NCBI GenBank assembly: GCA_023391835.1
Contig: JAEWAE010000011.1
Location: 14,163-78,162, forward strand
Source: Bacillota bacterium
Lineage (GTDB): Bacteria; Bacillota; Clostridia; Oscillospirales; Ethanoligenentaceae
Length of the DNA stretch: 64,000 bases
Reading direction: 5' to 3'
A program made the translations under genes and the position numbers. The notes under the pieces were generated by a model, which was not told the origin of the DNA, searched no databases, and saw only the letters and a list, made by a program, of their open reading frames with translations. This document shows positions 33,265-43,591 of this stretch, piece after piece; within the stretch, counting starts at the first letter, position 1; every line of letters starts with the position of its first letter.

Positions 33265-36200
33265 ATGGAAAGGATGTTTCAAGTGCTTGAAATGGGAATG
33301 ACAGGGGAACGGGAAACCGAAAACAGCTCCCGAGCCACGGCGCGCCGCACTGTCTCTCTGGCGGGCGAGTGGCATTTTGCCCTCGACCGGGAGGATGCCG
33401 GCGAAGCGGCGGGATGGTTCCGGCACCCTTTGGCGGAGCGAATCCGTCTGCCGGGTTCCGTGCAGGAGCAGGGCTACGGAGACGATGTGACAGCACAGAC
33501 CCAATGGGTCAGCAGCCTTCATGATCCGTACTGGTTTGTGCGCAGCGAGTACCGGGCGTATGCCGACGGGCCGCAGGTAAAAATACCGTTCTTGCTGCAG
33601 CCGAAAAAACACTATGTGGGGGTCGCATGGTTTTCCCGGACGGTTGAAATTCCGCCGCAGTGGGAGGGCCGCCGGGTCTCAGTGTTTCTGGAACGCCCGC
33701 ACTGGCAGACGACGGCCTGGCTGGACGGCCGCCGTCTGGGCTCGCAAAACAGCCTTTCGGTGCCGCACACATATGATTGCGCAGGCGTAACGCCCGGGCC
33801 GCATCGGCTGACCATTCGGGTGGATAACCGCAATCTGCTGCATATCCGCCCCGACGCCCACACAGTCACCGACGGCATGGGCGGCGCGTGGAACGGCATT
33901 GCCGGCCGAATCGAGCTGCATGCCACCAGCCCCGTCTGGCTCAAGGATATCCAGGCTTTCCCCGATGTGGAAACCGGCGTGGCGCGGCTGCATGTGCGGG
34001 TGGGCAACCAGACAGGCCGGCCGGGCAAGGGTACGCTCTCAGCCGGCGGGGTGTCGGCGTCGGTGGAGTGGGGCGTGGACGGTGGCGAAGCGGATATTTT
34101 GCTGCCGTGTGGGGAACCGGTGCCCCAGTGGGACGAATTCGGCGCTCGTTTGCAGCATGTGCAGGTGATCCTGACTGGGGAAGCGGCGGATGATTCCCGG
34201 AAAGTCACATTCGGTTTCCGCGAGATCCGCACAGCGGGCAACCGCTTTTTTGTCAACGGCCGGCGCACGCATTTCCGCGCCACACATGATTCGGGCTGCG
34301 CGCCGCTGACAGGTTACCCGGCGACGGATGTCGAATCGTGGAAACGGGTGATCGCCGTCTGTCAGCAGCACGGGCTCAATATGATTCGATTTCACTCCTG
34401 GTGTCCGCCGGAAGCGGCCTTTGAAGCGGCGGACGCAATGGGCTTTTACATCCAGCCGGAGTGCGGCCTGTGGGCGCCGATCCATCCGGAAAGCGAGATC
34501 AGCCGGTGGCTTTATGCCGAATCGGATCGGATCTGCCGGTGGTATGGCAATCACCCGTCGTTTGTGCTGCTCACCTCAGGCAACGAGCCCTCCGGCGCGT
34601 GGTACGACGTGCTGCCTCAGTGGGCGCATCACTGCCGGGTCTTCGACCCGCGCCGCCTTTACGGATTCTGCACCGGGCGGGAAGCTCCGGTGCCGCGGGA
34701 AGGTATGCAGGCGTATGATTACTGGAACCGGCAGAGCGACGAGGATTTCCTGACGGTCATCCGTGTGGCGTGGGATGGGCTGCGCGGGCCCAAACAGTGG
34801 GACGGGCTGGATTACCGGCGCGACGTCGATCATCTGCGCATGCCGGTGATGGGGCACGAAGTGGGCCAGTGGTGTGCTTACCCGAATTATGAGGAGATTG
34901 CGAAATATACCGGTGTGCTCCGACCGGGCTGCTATGAAATATTCCGTGACTCCCTGCGCGCGCATGGGCTTCTGAATAAGGCGCGCGATTTTTATCGGGC
35001 ATCCGGCCGGCTCCAACTGCTTTGCTATAAGGAAGAGATCGAGGCCAATCTGCGCACGCCCGGTATCGGCGGGTTCGAGCTGCTGGATCTTCACGACTAC
35101 TCCGGGCAGGGAATGGCCTTCGTGGGCATCCGCGATATGTTCTGGGATGCCAAAGAGTATGCGGCCCCTGCAGAGTTCCGGCAGTTCTGCGGCCGGACGG
35201 TGCCGCTGGCCCGGTTCTTCCGGCGTACATTTACGGCCGACGAAACCGGTGTGATCCCCATCGACGTCTATCATTATGAAAAGACGCCGGCGGAGCATGC
35301 CGCGGTCGATTGGCGCGTGACCGACCGGCAGGGACGCACGGTGGAATCCGGCCGCTTTGCCGATGTGACCCTGCCGCTGGACGGCGGTATCCCGGTGGGC
35401 GCCGCGGTTTTGAATTTCTCACGGTATCCGGTTCCCGGTCAGTTTCGCCTGACCGTTTCTCTGGAGGGAACGGAGTATCAAAACGGATGGGATTTCTGGG
35501 TCTATCCCGCGCAGGCATCCGTGCAGCCGGCCGACGATATCCTTGTCACGGAGCATTTTGACGAAAAGACGCACCAAGCGCTCCGCCGGGGCGGCAAAGC
35601 GCTGTATTTCATAGCGGATGAGCTTTCCTGGGATCATCCGCCGCTGCCTTTCGAGCCGGTTTTCTGGAATCGGCAGTTCAAGCCGGTGTGGGATCGCACC
35701 CTTGGCCTGCTTATTCATACCGAGCATCCGGCGCTTGCCGAGTTCCCCACGGAATTCTTTCAAAACTGGCAGTGGCGCGATATTATCAAGCCCGATTGCC
35801 GCGCGGTCGACATGGCCGGTCTGCCGTCGGAGCTGGAGCCGATTGTGGAACCCATCGACGATTGGAATCGCAACCTCAAGCTGGGAATGGTGTTTGAGTG
35901 CCAGGTGGGCCCGGGCCGGCTGATGGTCTGCTCGGCCAAACTGCTGGGCAAACAGGGGGACCCTGCGGCCCGGCAACTGCTGCACAGCCTGCTAGACTAT
36001 ATGGCGGGGGATAGCTTCCACCCGGCAGTGCCTGTCGCAGAAAATGCCATCGCCGCTCTTTTGACGGATCGCGGCATCATGGCAAAGCTCGGCGCCACGG
36101 CGCAGGCCGACGCGGAGGAAACGGGCTTTGAGGCCGCGAAAGCGCTGACGCCGGACCCGCGTGATTTCTGGATGACGCCGGATACGCCCTACCCGCATGC

Positions 36201-36591
36201 GCTGACGGTGACTCTCGCGGAGCCTGCGACAATCTACGGATTTTGGTATATGCAGCAGCAGAATGATTACCGGTGTGCAGGTCATATTCGGGAGTATCGG
36301 CTGGAAGCCGGGAACGACGCGGCGCATCTGCAGACGATCCGGCAGGGCATCTTGGAATCGCAGGTGGCACCGGGCCGCATATATTTCTCCCATCCGGTGA
36401 AGGCCCGCTGTGTGCGCTTGAGCGCGCTGAGCAATTACCGCCATTCGGGGCGGGCCGTGCTGGCGCTGTTTTCCCTGATCACCGACCCGACGGATACGCA
36501 GGCTGCGCCGGGCGGCAAAGTGCCCGATACGCCCATGCCCGTGTGCCGGAGTCATGCGGGCGGCGATCTGGATGACCCCACGGAAGAGTAA
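33265..36591 (+). CDS. Large glycoside hydrolase family 2-type enzyme
   Basis: A 1108-residue protein. Residues about 28-225 form the GH2 sugar-binding jelly roll (LAGEWHFALD), then an immunoglobulin-like domain and a TIM barrel. The acid/base glutamate is Glu441 in TSGNEPSG, and the probable nucleophile is Glu532 in GHEVGQW. Beyond the barrel lie beta-rich domains and a C-terminal region (about 930-1080) resembling a discoidin/F5-8C carbohydrate-binding module. There is no signal peptide. Several in-frame ATGs occur in the first 12 codons, so the exact start is uncertain. GH2 covers beta-galactosidase, mannosidase, glucuronidase and others, and the specificity is not evident. The NxK uronate motif was not seen. 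Confidence 0.82.
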   Translation: MERMFQVLEMGMTGERETENSSRATARRTVSLAGEWHFALDREDAGEAAGWFRHPLAERIRLPGSVQEQGYGDDVTAQTQWVSSLHDPYWFVRSEYRAYADGPQVKIPFLLQPKKHYVGVAWFSRTVEIPPQWEGRRVSVFLERPHWQTTAWLDGRRLGSQNSLSVPHTYDCAGVTPGPHRLTIRVDNRNLLHIRPDAHTVTDGMGGAWNGIAGRIELHATSPVWLKDIQAFPDVETGVARLHVRVGNQTGRPGKGTLSAGGVSASVEWGVDGGEADILLPCGEPVPQWDEFGARLQHVQVILTGEAADDSRKVTFGFREIRTAGNRFFVNGRRTHFRATHDSGCAPLTGYPATDVESWKRVIAVCQQHGLNMIRFHSWCPPEAAFEAADAMGFYIQPECGLWAPIHPESEISRWLYAESDRICRWYGNHPSFVLLTSGNEPSGAWYDVLPQWAHHCRVFDPRRLYGFCTGREAPVPREGMQAYDYWNRQSDEDFLTVIRVAWDGLRGPKQWDGLDYRRDVDHLRMPVMGHEVGQWCAYPNYEEIAKYTGVLRPGCYEIFRDSLRAHGLLNKARDFYRASGRLQLLCYKEEIEANLRTPGIGGFELLDLHDYSGQGMAFVGIRDMFWDAKEYAAPAEFRQFCGRTVPLARFFRRTFTADETGVIPIDVYHYEKTPAEHAAVDWRVTDRQGRTVESGRFADVTLPLDGGIPVGAAVLNFSRYPVPGQFRLTVSLEGTEYQNGWDFWVYPAQASVQPADDILVTEHFDEKTHQALRRGGKALYFIADELSWDHPPLPFEPVFWNRQFKPVWDRTLGLLIHTEHPALAEFPTEFFQNWQWRDIIKPDCRAVDMAGLPSELEPIVEPIDDWNRNLKLGMVFECQVGPGRLMVCSAKLLGKQGDPAARQLLHSLLDYMAGDSFHPAVPVAENAIAALLTDRGIMAKLGATAQADAEETGFEAAKALTPDPRDFWMTPDTPYPHALTVTLAEPATIYGFWYMQQQNDYRCAGHIREYRLEAGNDAAHLQTIRQGILESQVAPGRIYFSHPVKARCVRLSALSNYRHSGRAVLALFSLITDPTDTQAAPGGKVPDTPMPVCRSHAGGDLDDPTEE

Positions 36592-37151
36592 ACGCTTATA
36601 CCCGACCGGAAAGTGGCTGTAAGACAAACCGCCGACATAATGCTGGCGGGATGAAAAAATACTCGGATCAAATAAACCCTTCCTCTGCTGAAACGGATGC
36701 CGGTTTGACAACCGCCCAGCAGAGGGAGGGTTTGTGATTTACGCAAATATCGCTTTTGATACAAAGGATATCGCTTCAAAAAGCCTTTTGGCCGTATAAA
36801 CGCATGACTTGGCGGTATCCACCTGGTAGAATGTCACAGGCGTAATGGCAAAGGGCGGCGCATTTTGCAACCGTTTGCGGACGGAGCAGCCGGAAAAATC
36901 GGGGTTTCGCAGACCGCAGAATGCATACCAGGGGGCGGCTTTCCGCCCGCGCAGTTTGACGAATACTGTCATACTCCCTTAATTATGCCGCTTTACTTTC
37001 TGCAGAGAAAAACGTAAACTTGTAAAGAATAATTAAAATCAGCGCTGTGTAAATGCAATTTTATGAGAGAGCCTTAATCACCTTCTCAAGGCAAAGTTAT
37101 AATTCCCCAGCACACGATAGATGGTCCATGTGCGTACTGCCAGGAGACAAG
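36592..37151. other. Intergenic region before sensor C
   Basis: 560 bases with no convincing gene. It contains the hairpin at 36674-36733 and becomes AT-rich towards sensor C. A 77-codon minus-strand frame at 36739-36972 has no recognisable similarity and no clear ribosome binding site. A weak promoter-like pair, TTTACT (36992-36997) and TAAACT (37015-37020) with 17-base spacing, lies upstream of sensor C. Confidence 0.5.
36674..36733 (+). terminator. Long hairpin after the GH2 gene
   Basis: AAACCCTTCCTCTGCTG and CAGCAGAGGGAGGGTTT form a 17-base stem with one mismatch around a 26-base loop that itself contains AACGG/CCGGTT pairing. It ends in only three T residues, so it may be a weak terminator for the GH2 transcript. 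Confidence 0.55.
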
Positions 37152-39464
37152 ATGAAGATAAAGCGATCATTTCAAAAGCATGCCGGCCGAAGTGTGATCT
37201 ATGGCTGGATTATTTCGTATCTGGCGATTTTGTCGATCCCGGTGCTTCTGTCCGGTATTGTATATTATGCGGCTAAAAATATTATCGAAACGGAAATTGC
37301 CCAGTCCAATCAGTCCGCACTGCAGAATATTCGGAGCAATTTGGATGACACCTGTCACAAAGTCAAAATCCTCAGTGCGGAAGTGGCAGAGGACCCCAGC
37401 ATTGAGCAGGCCTATCAGCTGCAGAGCCTGGAAAGCAGTTCCTATTATACGTTGTATCAGGGCAGCAAACAACTGAGTAATTATAAAGTCATGAACGAAT
37501 CCCTGCAGGGATACTATATTTATCTGGATGCCGTGAACGTTGTGCTGTCGCCCGGTGCCGTCGATGAAGCCGAGTCGTTTTTCAGCCAGCATTTTGAAGG
37601 GACCGGATATACCGCCGCTCAGTGGATTCAGTCCATGCGGGCGGAACACAAGGGCGACTATGAGCGCATGCCCCATGAAGGGCAGGGAACCGACAGCCAG
37701 CAGTCGGTGGCCTATGTCCACTCCATGCCGATCCCCCTGTTTGACGAGGCGTCGGCGAATCTTGTGATGGTTTTCGACTTTCACAGCATGCTGCATTCCT
37801 TTGTTGGCAAAGACAGTACTATTCTGGTCCTCAATTCCGACAATCAGATTCTGGCGCAGGACGGAAGAACCGTCCGCTCCGCCGATGCGGCCAAACTGCG
37901 TCTGCGGAGCGGGAAAGGCGTTATCACAGGGAAGATTGGCAATCAGAGCGTGGTGGTTTCCTATATTACGTCGGGAGAAAACGACTGGAAATTCGTGACG
38001 ATTACTCCGATGTCCCTGTTTTGGAAAAAATCCGAATTTATCCGCAACCTGATGATGGCGGGGCTGTTGCTGTGCATGATACTGGGCGGCCTTATGGCCT
38101 TTTATTTTGCCCGGCGCAATTATGATCCGATTCGCGGCATGGTCGATCTGTTCCGCAGTAAGGCACAGTCGGAACCGGGCCGCGGGCAGAATGAATTCAG
38201 CTTTATCCGGGATTCCGCGAACCGGATGATCCGGGAAAAAGAACAGATCCAGACAAAATTAGAGAAGCAGAACGACGCGATGCGTTCCAATCTGATCGAG
38301 TCGCCGCTGCTCGGGCGCCGCATGTCGGCACCCGCCACTGAGTTGATGTCGACCAGCGGCGTCAGTTTCCCGCACAGCCGATATTGGGTCATGACCATAT
38401 ATATCGAAGGCATGGACGAAACCATCTGGAACCGGGAGGGCGGCCAGTATGCCGACCCGATCGCCATGGCGCATTTTATTCTGACAAACGTGGCGGGGGA
38501 GCTGATCCGCCGGCACAGTACGGAATATATGACGGAAGTGGACGACATGATGGTTTGCCTGATAAACACCGATCTGGAGGAAGCCGCGTTTGCGCAGGCT
38601 ATCCGGGGTAATGTGCAGGAAGCGGCGGATTTTATTGAGCGGAATTTCCGGATGGAGCTGACCTTTGCCGTCAGCGGCAGTCACGATCTGCCCGGCATCC
38701 AGGACGCCTACACCGAGGCGCTCACCGCCATGGAGTATTCCCGCTTGACGGGGAAGGACGAGCTGATTTTTTATGCGGATGTGGAAAGTGAATCGAGCAG
38801 CCGGTTCTTTTACCCCACTAACAAAGAGCATAAACTCATCAATTTTGTCAAGGCGGGGGATTCCGAGGCTGCCTGCCGGATGCTGGAGGATATTTTTACA
38901 AAGGATCTGATCGGAAATTCGGCGTCGCTGGCCACCTCGCAATTTTTGATGCTCAATCTGGTGGGCTCGGTTGTCAAGAGCTTTAGCGACAGTGAAACGC
39001 AGGAGCTGCAGCAGCTCCTCGACAGTCTTGACCCGGTGGATCGCCTGATGCATAGCACACGCATGGTGGATCTGCGGCACATTATGTTCCAGATTATAAC
39101 GGAGATGTGCCGCTATTGCGGCCGGTGCAATCCCCATTCCGACAAGAACCTGAGGGAAACCATTGAAGCTCTGGTGGGGAAAAACTATGCCGACCCCGAG
39201 TTTGGCATCGGTTACATCGCGGGCGTCATCGGGAAATCCCCCTATTACACATCAAAAATATTTAAAGAGCAGACCGGGCAGGGAATCTTGGATTATATCA
39301 GTCGATTCCGTATCGAGCAGGCCAAACACCTGCTTAAGACCGGCGGGGCCAATCAGGCCCAGATTGCCCGGCAGGTCGGTTTCACCAATGTCCGGACGTT
39401 TCAGCGCGTGTTTAAAAAATTGGAGGGCGTACCGCCGGGGGCATATGGAATATTGAACAATTAA
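37152..39464 (+). CDS. Membrane-bound AraC-type sensor-regulator (sensor C)
   Basis: A 770-residue sensor beginning at ATG 37152 behind AGGAGACAAG. Transmembrane helices are visible at about residues 17-42 (IYGWIISYLAILSIPVLLSG) and about 297-318 (LMMAGLLLCMILGGLMAFYF), flanking a Cache-like extracellular domain. The AraC domain occupies the final 100 residues (SPYYTSKIFKEQTGQ, QAKHLL, FTNVRTFQRVFKKLEG). It lies immediately upstream of importer C on the same strand with a terminator between them, so it is expected to activate the importer C promoter at 39580. Confidence 0.9.
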   Translation: MKIKRSFQKHAGRSVIYGWIISYLAILSIPVLLSGIVYYAAKNIIETEIAQSNQSALQNIRSNLDDTCHKVKILSAEVAEDPSIEQAYQLQSLESSSYYTLYQGSKQLSNYKVMNESLQGYYIYLDAVNVVLSPGAVDEAESFFSQHFEGTGYTAAQWIQSMRAEHKGDYERMPHEGQGTDSQQSVAYVHSMPIPLFDEASANLVMVFDFHSMLHSFVGKDSTILVLNSDNQILAQDGRTVRSADAAKLRLRSGKGVITGKIGNQSVVVSYITSGENDWKFVTITPMSLFWKKSEFIRNLMMAGLLLCMILGGLMAFYFARRNYDPIRGMVDLFRSKAQSEPGRGQNEFSFIRDSANRMIREKEQIQTKLEKQNDAMRSNLIESPLLGRRMSAPATELMSTSGVSFPHSRYWVMTIYIEGMDETIWNREGGQYADPIAMAHFILTNVAGELIRRHSTEYMTEVDDMMVCLINTDLEEAAFAQAIRGNVQEAADFIERNFRMELTFAVSGSHDLPGIQDAYTEALTAMEYSRLTGKDELIFYADVESESSSRFFYPTNKEHKLINFVKAGDSEAACRMLEDIFTKDLIGNSASLATSQFLMLNLVGSVVKSFSDSETQELQQLLDSLDPVDRLMHSTRMVDLRHIMFQIITEMCRYCGRCNPHSDKNLRETIEALVGKNYADPEFGIGYIAGVIGKSPYYTSKIFKEQTGQGILDYISRFRIEQAKHLLKTGGANQAQIARQVGFTNVRTFQRVFKKLEGVPPGAYGILNN

Positions 39465-39508
39465 CGGCCGGTGGAGCATTCGCACCGACAGAATGCATGC
39501 CGAAATTC

Positions 39509-39544
39509 AAAAGGCGGTGGCAAAAATAGGGCCACCGCCTTTTT
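39509..39544 (+). terminator. Rho-independent terminator of sensor C
   Basis: AAAGGCGGTGGC pairs with GCCACCGCCTTT around an 8-10 base A-rich loop, followed by T5. It separates sensor C from importer C. Confidence 0.85.
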
Positions 39545-39579
39545 GCTGAATTCTGACATGATATTTTCGAAACTGTCTA

Positions 39580-39608
39580 TTTACTTAAAAATGCCGGATT
39601 TATAGAAT
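39580..39608 (+). promoter_or_regulatory. Candidate promoter of importer C
   Basis: TTTACT (39580-39585) and TAGAAT (39603-39608) are separated by exactly 17 bases. The -35 region lies in TCTATTTAC, a 9-mer shared with the importer D promoter. Confidence 0.6.
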
Positions 39609-39704
39609 AGGATATGTCGGATTTGATGGAACGCGTTTCGCAGATTCAGACCATATGACAGACAAATCAGGCAGAAGCGTATGAATGAAACGGGAGGAAA
39701 GATC

Positions 39705-41318
39705 ATGAATAAGCGCATGTTGCACACAGCCGCGCTCATGCTGGCCGGCTGTATGCTGCTGGGGACCGCAGCGGGATGCAAACGCAGCTCGCCGGCCGCC
39801 GGTTCCGCATCTGCGGGTACGGCCCAGTCCACCAGTTATCCCCTCAACACGAATGTGACGCTCACCTATTGGTGCGTGCTCAACAACAATGTTTCCCCCA
39901 ACTACAAGAGTCTGGGCGACACTCCGTACGCAAAGGAACTGGAAAAGGAAACCGGTGTCAAGATCAAATACGAGCACCCGGCCAGTGGCCAGGGCCCGAC
40001 GGAGTTCAACCTGCTCGTGTCTTCCGGCAATATGCCCGATATGATCGAGTACGACTGGAGTGCCTTCCCGGGGGGACCGGAAGCAGCCATCGATAACAAG
40101 ATCATTTTGAATCTGAACGATTATTTCAGCAAGTATGCGCCGGATGCAGAAAAACTGAGCAAATCCAAGCCCGCCGTTTCCAAAATGTACAAGACCGACA
40201 GCGGCAAGTATTTTGGGTTCCCTGAGATGTATGAAGACCCATCCATGTGCGTTTCCTACGGTCTGGCCGTACGGAAAGACTGGCTGCAGTCGCTCAACCT
40301 GAGCACTCCGGAAACCATGGACGACTGGTATAATACGCTCAAGGCTTTCAAGGAAAAGAAGGGGGCTGCGCTGCCTTTCTCCTTCGACGGCAGCGGCGCT
40401 TCGTTCTATCCGTTCCAGAACGGCATCTTTACCGGCGCCTACGGCCTTTCCATGGGGTATTATGTCGACAGCGGCAAGGTCAAATACGGACCGTATCAGA
40501 CGGCGTATAAAGACTGGCTGACCGAAATGAACAAGTGGTTCAAAGAAGGTCTCATCGACCCGAACTTTGCCACCAATACCACCAAGGCGCTGGATGCAAA
40601 CGTAATTTCCGGCAAGACCGGTGCCGTGACCCTGTGGGGTGGCAGCGGCATGAGTAAATATCTGCCCTCACTCAAGGCCAAGGACAGCAACGCCGACCTG
40701 GTCGCGGTGCCGTACCCGGTGCTCAAAAAGGGCGAAAAGGCGCAGTTCGGTTACATGACCAGGCAGGTGACCGGCACCGTTGCCATCACCACGAGTTGCA
40801 AACACCCGGATATAGCGGCCAAATTCCTCAACTACGGTTATACGGCCCAGGGCAGCAAGCTTTATAACTTCGGCATCGAGGGCACGTCCTACACGATGCA
40901 GAATAACACCCCCAAGATGACCGACGAAGTGCTCAAAAATTCCAAAGGGCTTTCCATCGGGCAGGCGTGGGCATCCTATGCACGCGGCGTGTACGGCGGC
41001 CCCTATGTGCAGAGCAAGGAATATCTGAATCAGTATTACCAGTATCAGGAGCAAAAGGACGCCCTCACGACCTGGTCCAATACCAATATGGCGGCGCATC
41101 TGATGCCGCCCGTGACTCCGACTTCGGACGAATCTTCGCAGTATGCCAAAATTATGACGGATATAGATTCCTATGTGCAGGAATACACCCTGAAGGCAAT
41201 TATGGGGACCCAGTCCCTCAGCACGTTCAGCGATTTCCAGTCCAAACTTAAGAGCATGGACATCGACAAAGCCATTACCATCGAGCAGAACGCGCTCAAC
41301 CGGTACAACAAGAGATAA
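39705..41318 (+). CDS. Extracellular solute-binding lipoprotein (importer C)
   Basis: A 537-residue binding protein. The ATG at 39705 follows GGGAGGAAAG; an ATG 24 bases earlier is in frame but has a poorer site. The signal peptide ends in the lipobox TAAGC (Cys25) followed by a Ser/Ala-rich linker. In importer C the binding protein comes first and the permeases follow, unlike the other three importers, in which it comes last. The downstream PL8 lyase with uronic-acid-polymer specificity suggests unsaturated oligosaccharides as ligands (inference). Confidence 0.92.
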   Translation: MNKRMLHTAALMLAGCMLLGTAAGCKRSSPAAGSASAGTAQSTSYPLNTNVTLTYWCVLNNNVSPNYKSLGDTPYAKELEKETGVKIKYEHPASGQGPTEFNLLVSSGNMPDMIEYDWSAFPGGPEAAIDNKIILNLNDYFSKYAPDAEKLSKSKPAVSKMYKTDSGKYFGFPEMYEDPSMCVSYGLAVRKDWLQSLNLSTPETMDDWYNTLKAFKEKKGAALPFSFDGSGASFYPFQNGIFTGAYGLSMGYYVDSGKVKYGPYQTAYKDWLTEMNKWFKEGLIDPNFATNTTKALDANVISGKTGAVTLWGGSGMSKYLPSLKAKDSNADLVAVPYPVLKKGEKAQFGYMTRQVTGTVAITTSCKHPDIAAKFLNYGYTAQGSKLYNFGIEGTSYTMQNNTPKMTDEVLKNSKGLSIGQAWASYARGVYGGPYVQSKEYLNQYYQYQEQKDALTTWSNTNMAAHLMPPVTPTSDESSQYAKIMTDIDSYVQEYTLKAIMGTQSLSTFSDFQSKLKSMDIDKAITIEQNALNRYNKR

Positions 41319-41417
41319 AGCCACGGCGTATGGGGCGGCCTGCGGTTGTGGGCTGCCCCATATTTTATTTGCCCACAGGCAGTCGTGCCTTGAGACCTCG
41401 AATGAGAAGGTGTTACA

Positions 41418-42413
41418 TTGAAAACAAAAACGAAACAGCCCGCGGGATATACAGGGATGCAGGCTGCCCCCGCCGGTGCGGTTGCCGCGCCGACTATGCC
41501 GGAGCCGTATTTCACCCGTCTTTACCGGTGCATCCGGGCCAACAAGAGTCTTTACTTGATGATCCTGCCCGTTTTGCTGTATTATTTTCTGTTTTGCTAC
41601 AAACCCATGTACGGCGCCGTCATCGCGTTCAAAAACTTTATGCCCGGCCGGGGCATTGCGAACAGCCCCTGGGTCGGGCTGCAGAATTTCACCGACTTTT
41701 TCACCAGCATTTACTGCTTCCGCGTGATCAAGAATACGCTGGTGATCAGTCTGGTATCGATTATCTTCGGCTTCCCGGCGCCCATCATCCTGGCACTGCT
41801 GCTCAATGAGATTCAGAATAACGCGTTCAAAAAAACGGTGCAGACCATCACCTATATGCCGCACTTTATTTCGCTGGTCGTGGTCTGCGGAATGATTCTG
41901 GAATTCACCAGCAACACCGGCTTCATCACCTATTTCCTGCATTACTTCGGATTTCCGCTGACCAACATGATGAACCATGCCAACTATTTTGTGCCCGTCT
42001 ATGTGATTTCCGACATCTGGCAGGGCATCGGCTGGGGCTCTATCATTTATCTGGCGGCCCTGACGGGCATCGACCCCTCTCTGTATGAGGCGGCGGAAAT
42101 CGACGGCGCCGGCCGGTGGAAGCAGATGCTCAATGTGACGCTGCCGGGCATCATGTCCACCGTCGTCATCATGCTGATCCTGCGTATGGGCGGCATCATG
42201 AGTGTCGGCTACGAGAAGATCATCCTTCTGTATAATCCGGCGACCTATTCCACCGCCGACGTGATTTCCAGCTTCACTTACCGCAAAGGCCTTCAGGATT
42301 TCGACTGGAGCTACAGTACGGCCGTGGGCCTGTTTAATTCCGCCATCAATTTTGTGTTTCTTGTTCTGACCAACTGGATGAGCAAGAAATTTACCGATTC
42401 CAGCCTGTGGTAA
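41418..42413 (+). CDS. ABC sugar importer permease, LplB-like (importer C)
   Basis: A 331-residue six-helix permease starting with TTG at 41418 behind AGAAGGTG. A 45-residue Pro/Ala-rich cytoplasmic tail precedes the first helix. The EAA loop is SLYEAAEIDGAGRW. It follows the lipoprotein gene after 99 bases and is followed by the second permease after 76 bases. The EAA segment is nearly identical to that of importer D, indicating that C and D are the closest pair. Confidence 0.92.
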   Translation: MKTKTKQPAGYTGMQAAPAGAVAAPTMPEPYFTRLYRCIRANKSLYLMILPVLLYYFLFCYKPMYGAVIAFKNFMPGRGIANSPWVGLQNFTDFFTSIYCFRVIKNTLVISLVSIIFGFPAPIILALLLNEIQNNAFKKTVQTITYMPHFISLVVVCGMILEFTSNTGFITYFLHYFGFPLTNMMNHANYFVPVYVISDIWQGIGWGSIIYLAALTGIDPSLYEAAEIDGAGRWKQMLNVTLPGIMSTVVIMLILRMGGIMSVGYEKIILLYNPATYSTADVISSFTYRKGLQDFDWSYSTAVGLFNSAINFVFLVLTNWMSKKFTDSSLW

Positions 42414-42489
42414 ACGGCGAGGCGGCAAAAGCCGGTTCCGATCGGGCCTGCCCGACCCCAGATTTCATATGCAAAGGTGAATCATCATT

Positions 42490-43368
42490 ATGAAAATTCA
42501 AGAAACCGCCGGGAGAAGGGTTTTTAATATCTGCAACACGATGTTCATGCTCTTCATGATTCTGATCACGTTTTACCCCATGTATTATATCGTGGTGGCG
42601 TCTTTCAGTTCCCCAAACGCGTTCATGGGTCATAAAGGACTGATGTTCAGGCCCCTGGGGTTTTCGCTGAGCTCCTACAAGGCCGTTTTCAAAAACCCGA
42701 TGATCGGCACCGGCTATATCAACACCCTCATCGTGGTGGTGGCCGGGGTCGTGCTTAGTATCGTTCTGACCTCTATGGGCGCCTATTTTCTTTCCCGCAG
42801 GGGCATCATGCTGCGCAACGGCATCATGTTCCTGATCGTGTTTACCATGTTCTTCAGCGGAGGCCTGATTCCGTTTTACTTTACGGTCAAGGATCTGCAC
42901 ATGGATAATTCGCTGCTGGCGCTGATCGTACCCACGGCTATCAGCACATTTAACCTGATCATCATGCGCACGGCGTTTGAAAGTGTCCCGCTGAGTCTGG
43001 AAGAGTCGGCAAAACTGGACGGAGCGGGCCATTTCACTATTTTATTCAAAATCATCATACCGCTTTCGCTGCCCACGGTGGCGGTCATGGTCCTGTTTTA
43101 CGGCGTGGGCCAGTGGAACGCATGGTTCAACGCCATGATTTTCCTGCGCGACCGCAATCTGTGGCCGCTGCAGCTGGTGCTGCGGGATATCCTCATTGCC
43201 AACAACACCAACAGCATGGTGGTCGGCGACGGCAACGACCAGGAAATGATCAGCGAGACCATCAAGTATGCTGTCATCGTGGTGGCGACGGCGCCGATCC
43301 TGGTCCTTTATCCGTTTTTGCAGAAGTATTTTGTGAAAGGCGTCATGATCGGCGCAATCAAGGAATAA
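42490..43368 (+). CDS. ABC sugar importer permease, YtcP-like (importer C)
   Basis: A 292-residue permease with a FFSGGLIPFYFT segment and the C-terminus KYFVKGVMIGAIKE. The EAA loop reads SLEESAKLDGAGHF, with Ser in place of the first Ala of the motif, a tolerated change. AAAGGTG lies upstream. It completes importer C and is followed after 223 bases by the PL8 lyase. Confidence 0.92.
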   Translation: MKIQETAGRRVFNICNTMFMLFMILITFYPMYYIVVASFSSPNAFMGHKGLMFRPLGFSLSSYKAVFKNPMIGTGYINTLIVVVAGVVLSIVLTSMGAYFLSRRGIMLRNGIMFLIVFTMFFSGGLIPFYFTVKDLHMDNSLLALIVPTAISTFNLIIMRTAFESVPLSLEESAKLDGAGHFTILFKIIIPLSLPTVAVMVLFYGVGQWNAWFNAMIFLRDRNLWPLQLVLRDILIANNTNSMVVGDGNDQEMISETIKYAVIVVATAPILVLYPFLQKYFVKGVMIGAIKE

Positions 43369-43591
43369 CGGCGGAAGCGCCGACATAGGGAAGGAGTGAG
43401 GCGGGCACGTCCCGCCGATAGCACGATGGAGTCAAAAAGGAAACAGGCGGGCTGACGATCCCCACCGACGCGGATGTGGTGGACGAAACTCTCATAGCAT
43501 GGCATGATTCTCTCTAGGCAATCCCGATTTCCAAACGGCGCCGGACGGGGCGCAATTCATCGGCTTGGTTGTATAGAATAGGGGGATTCCA

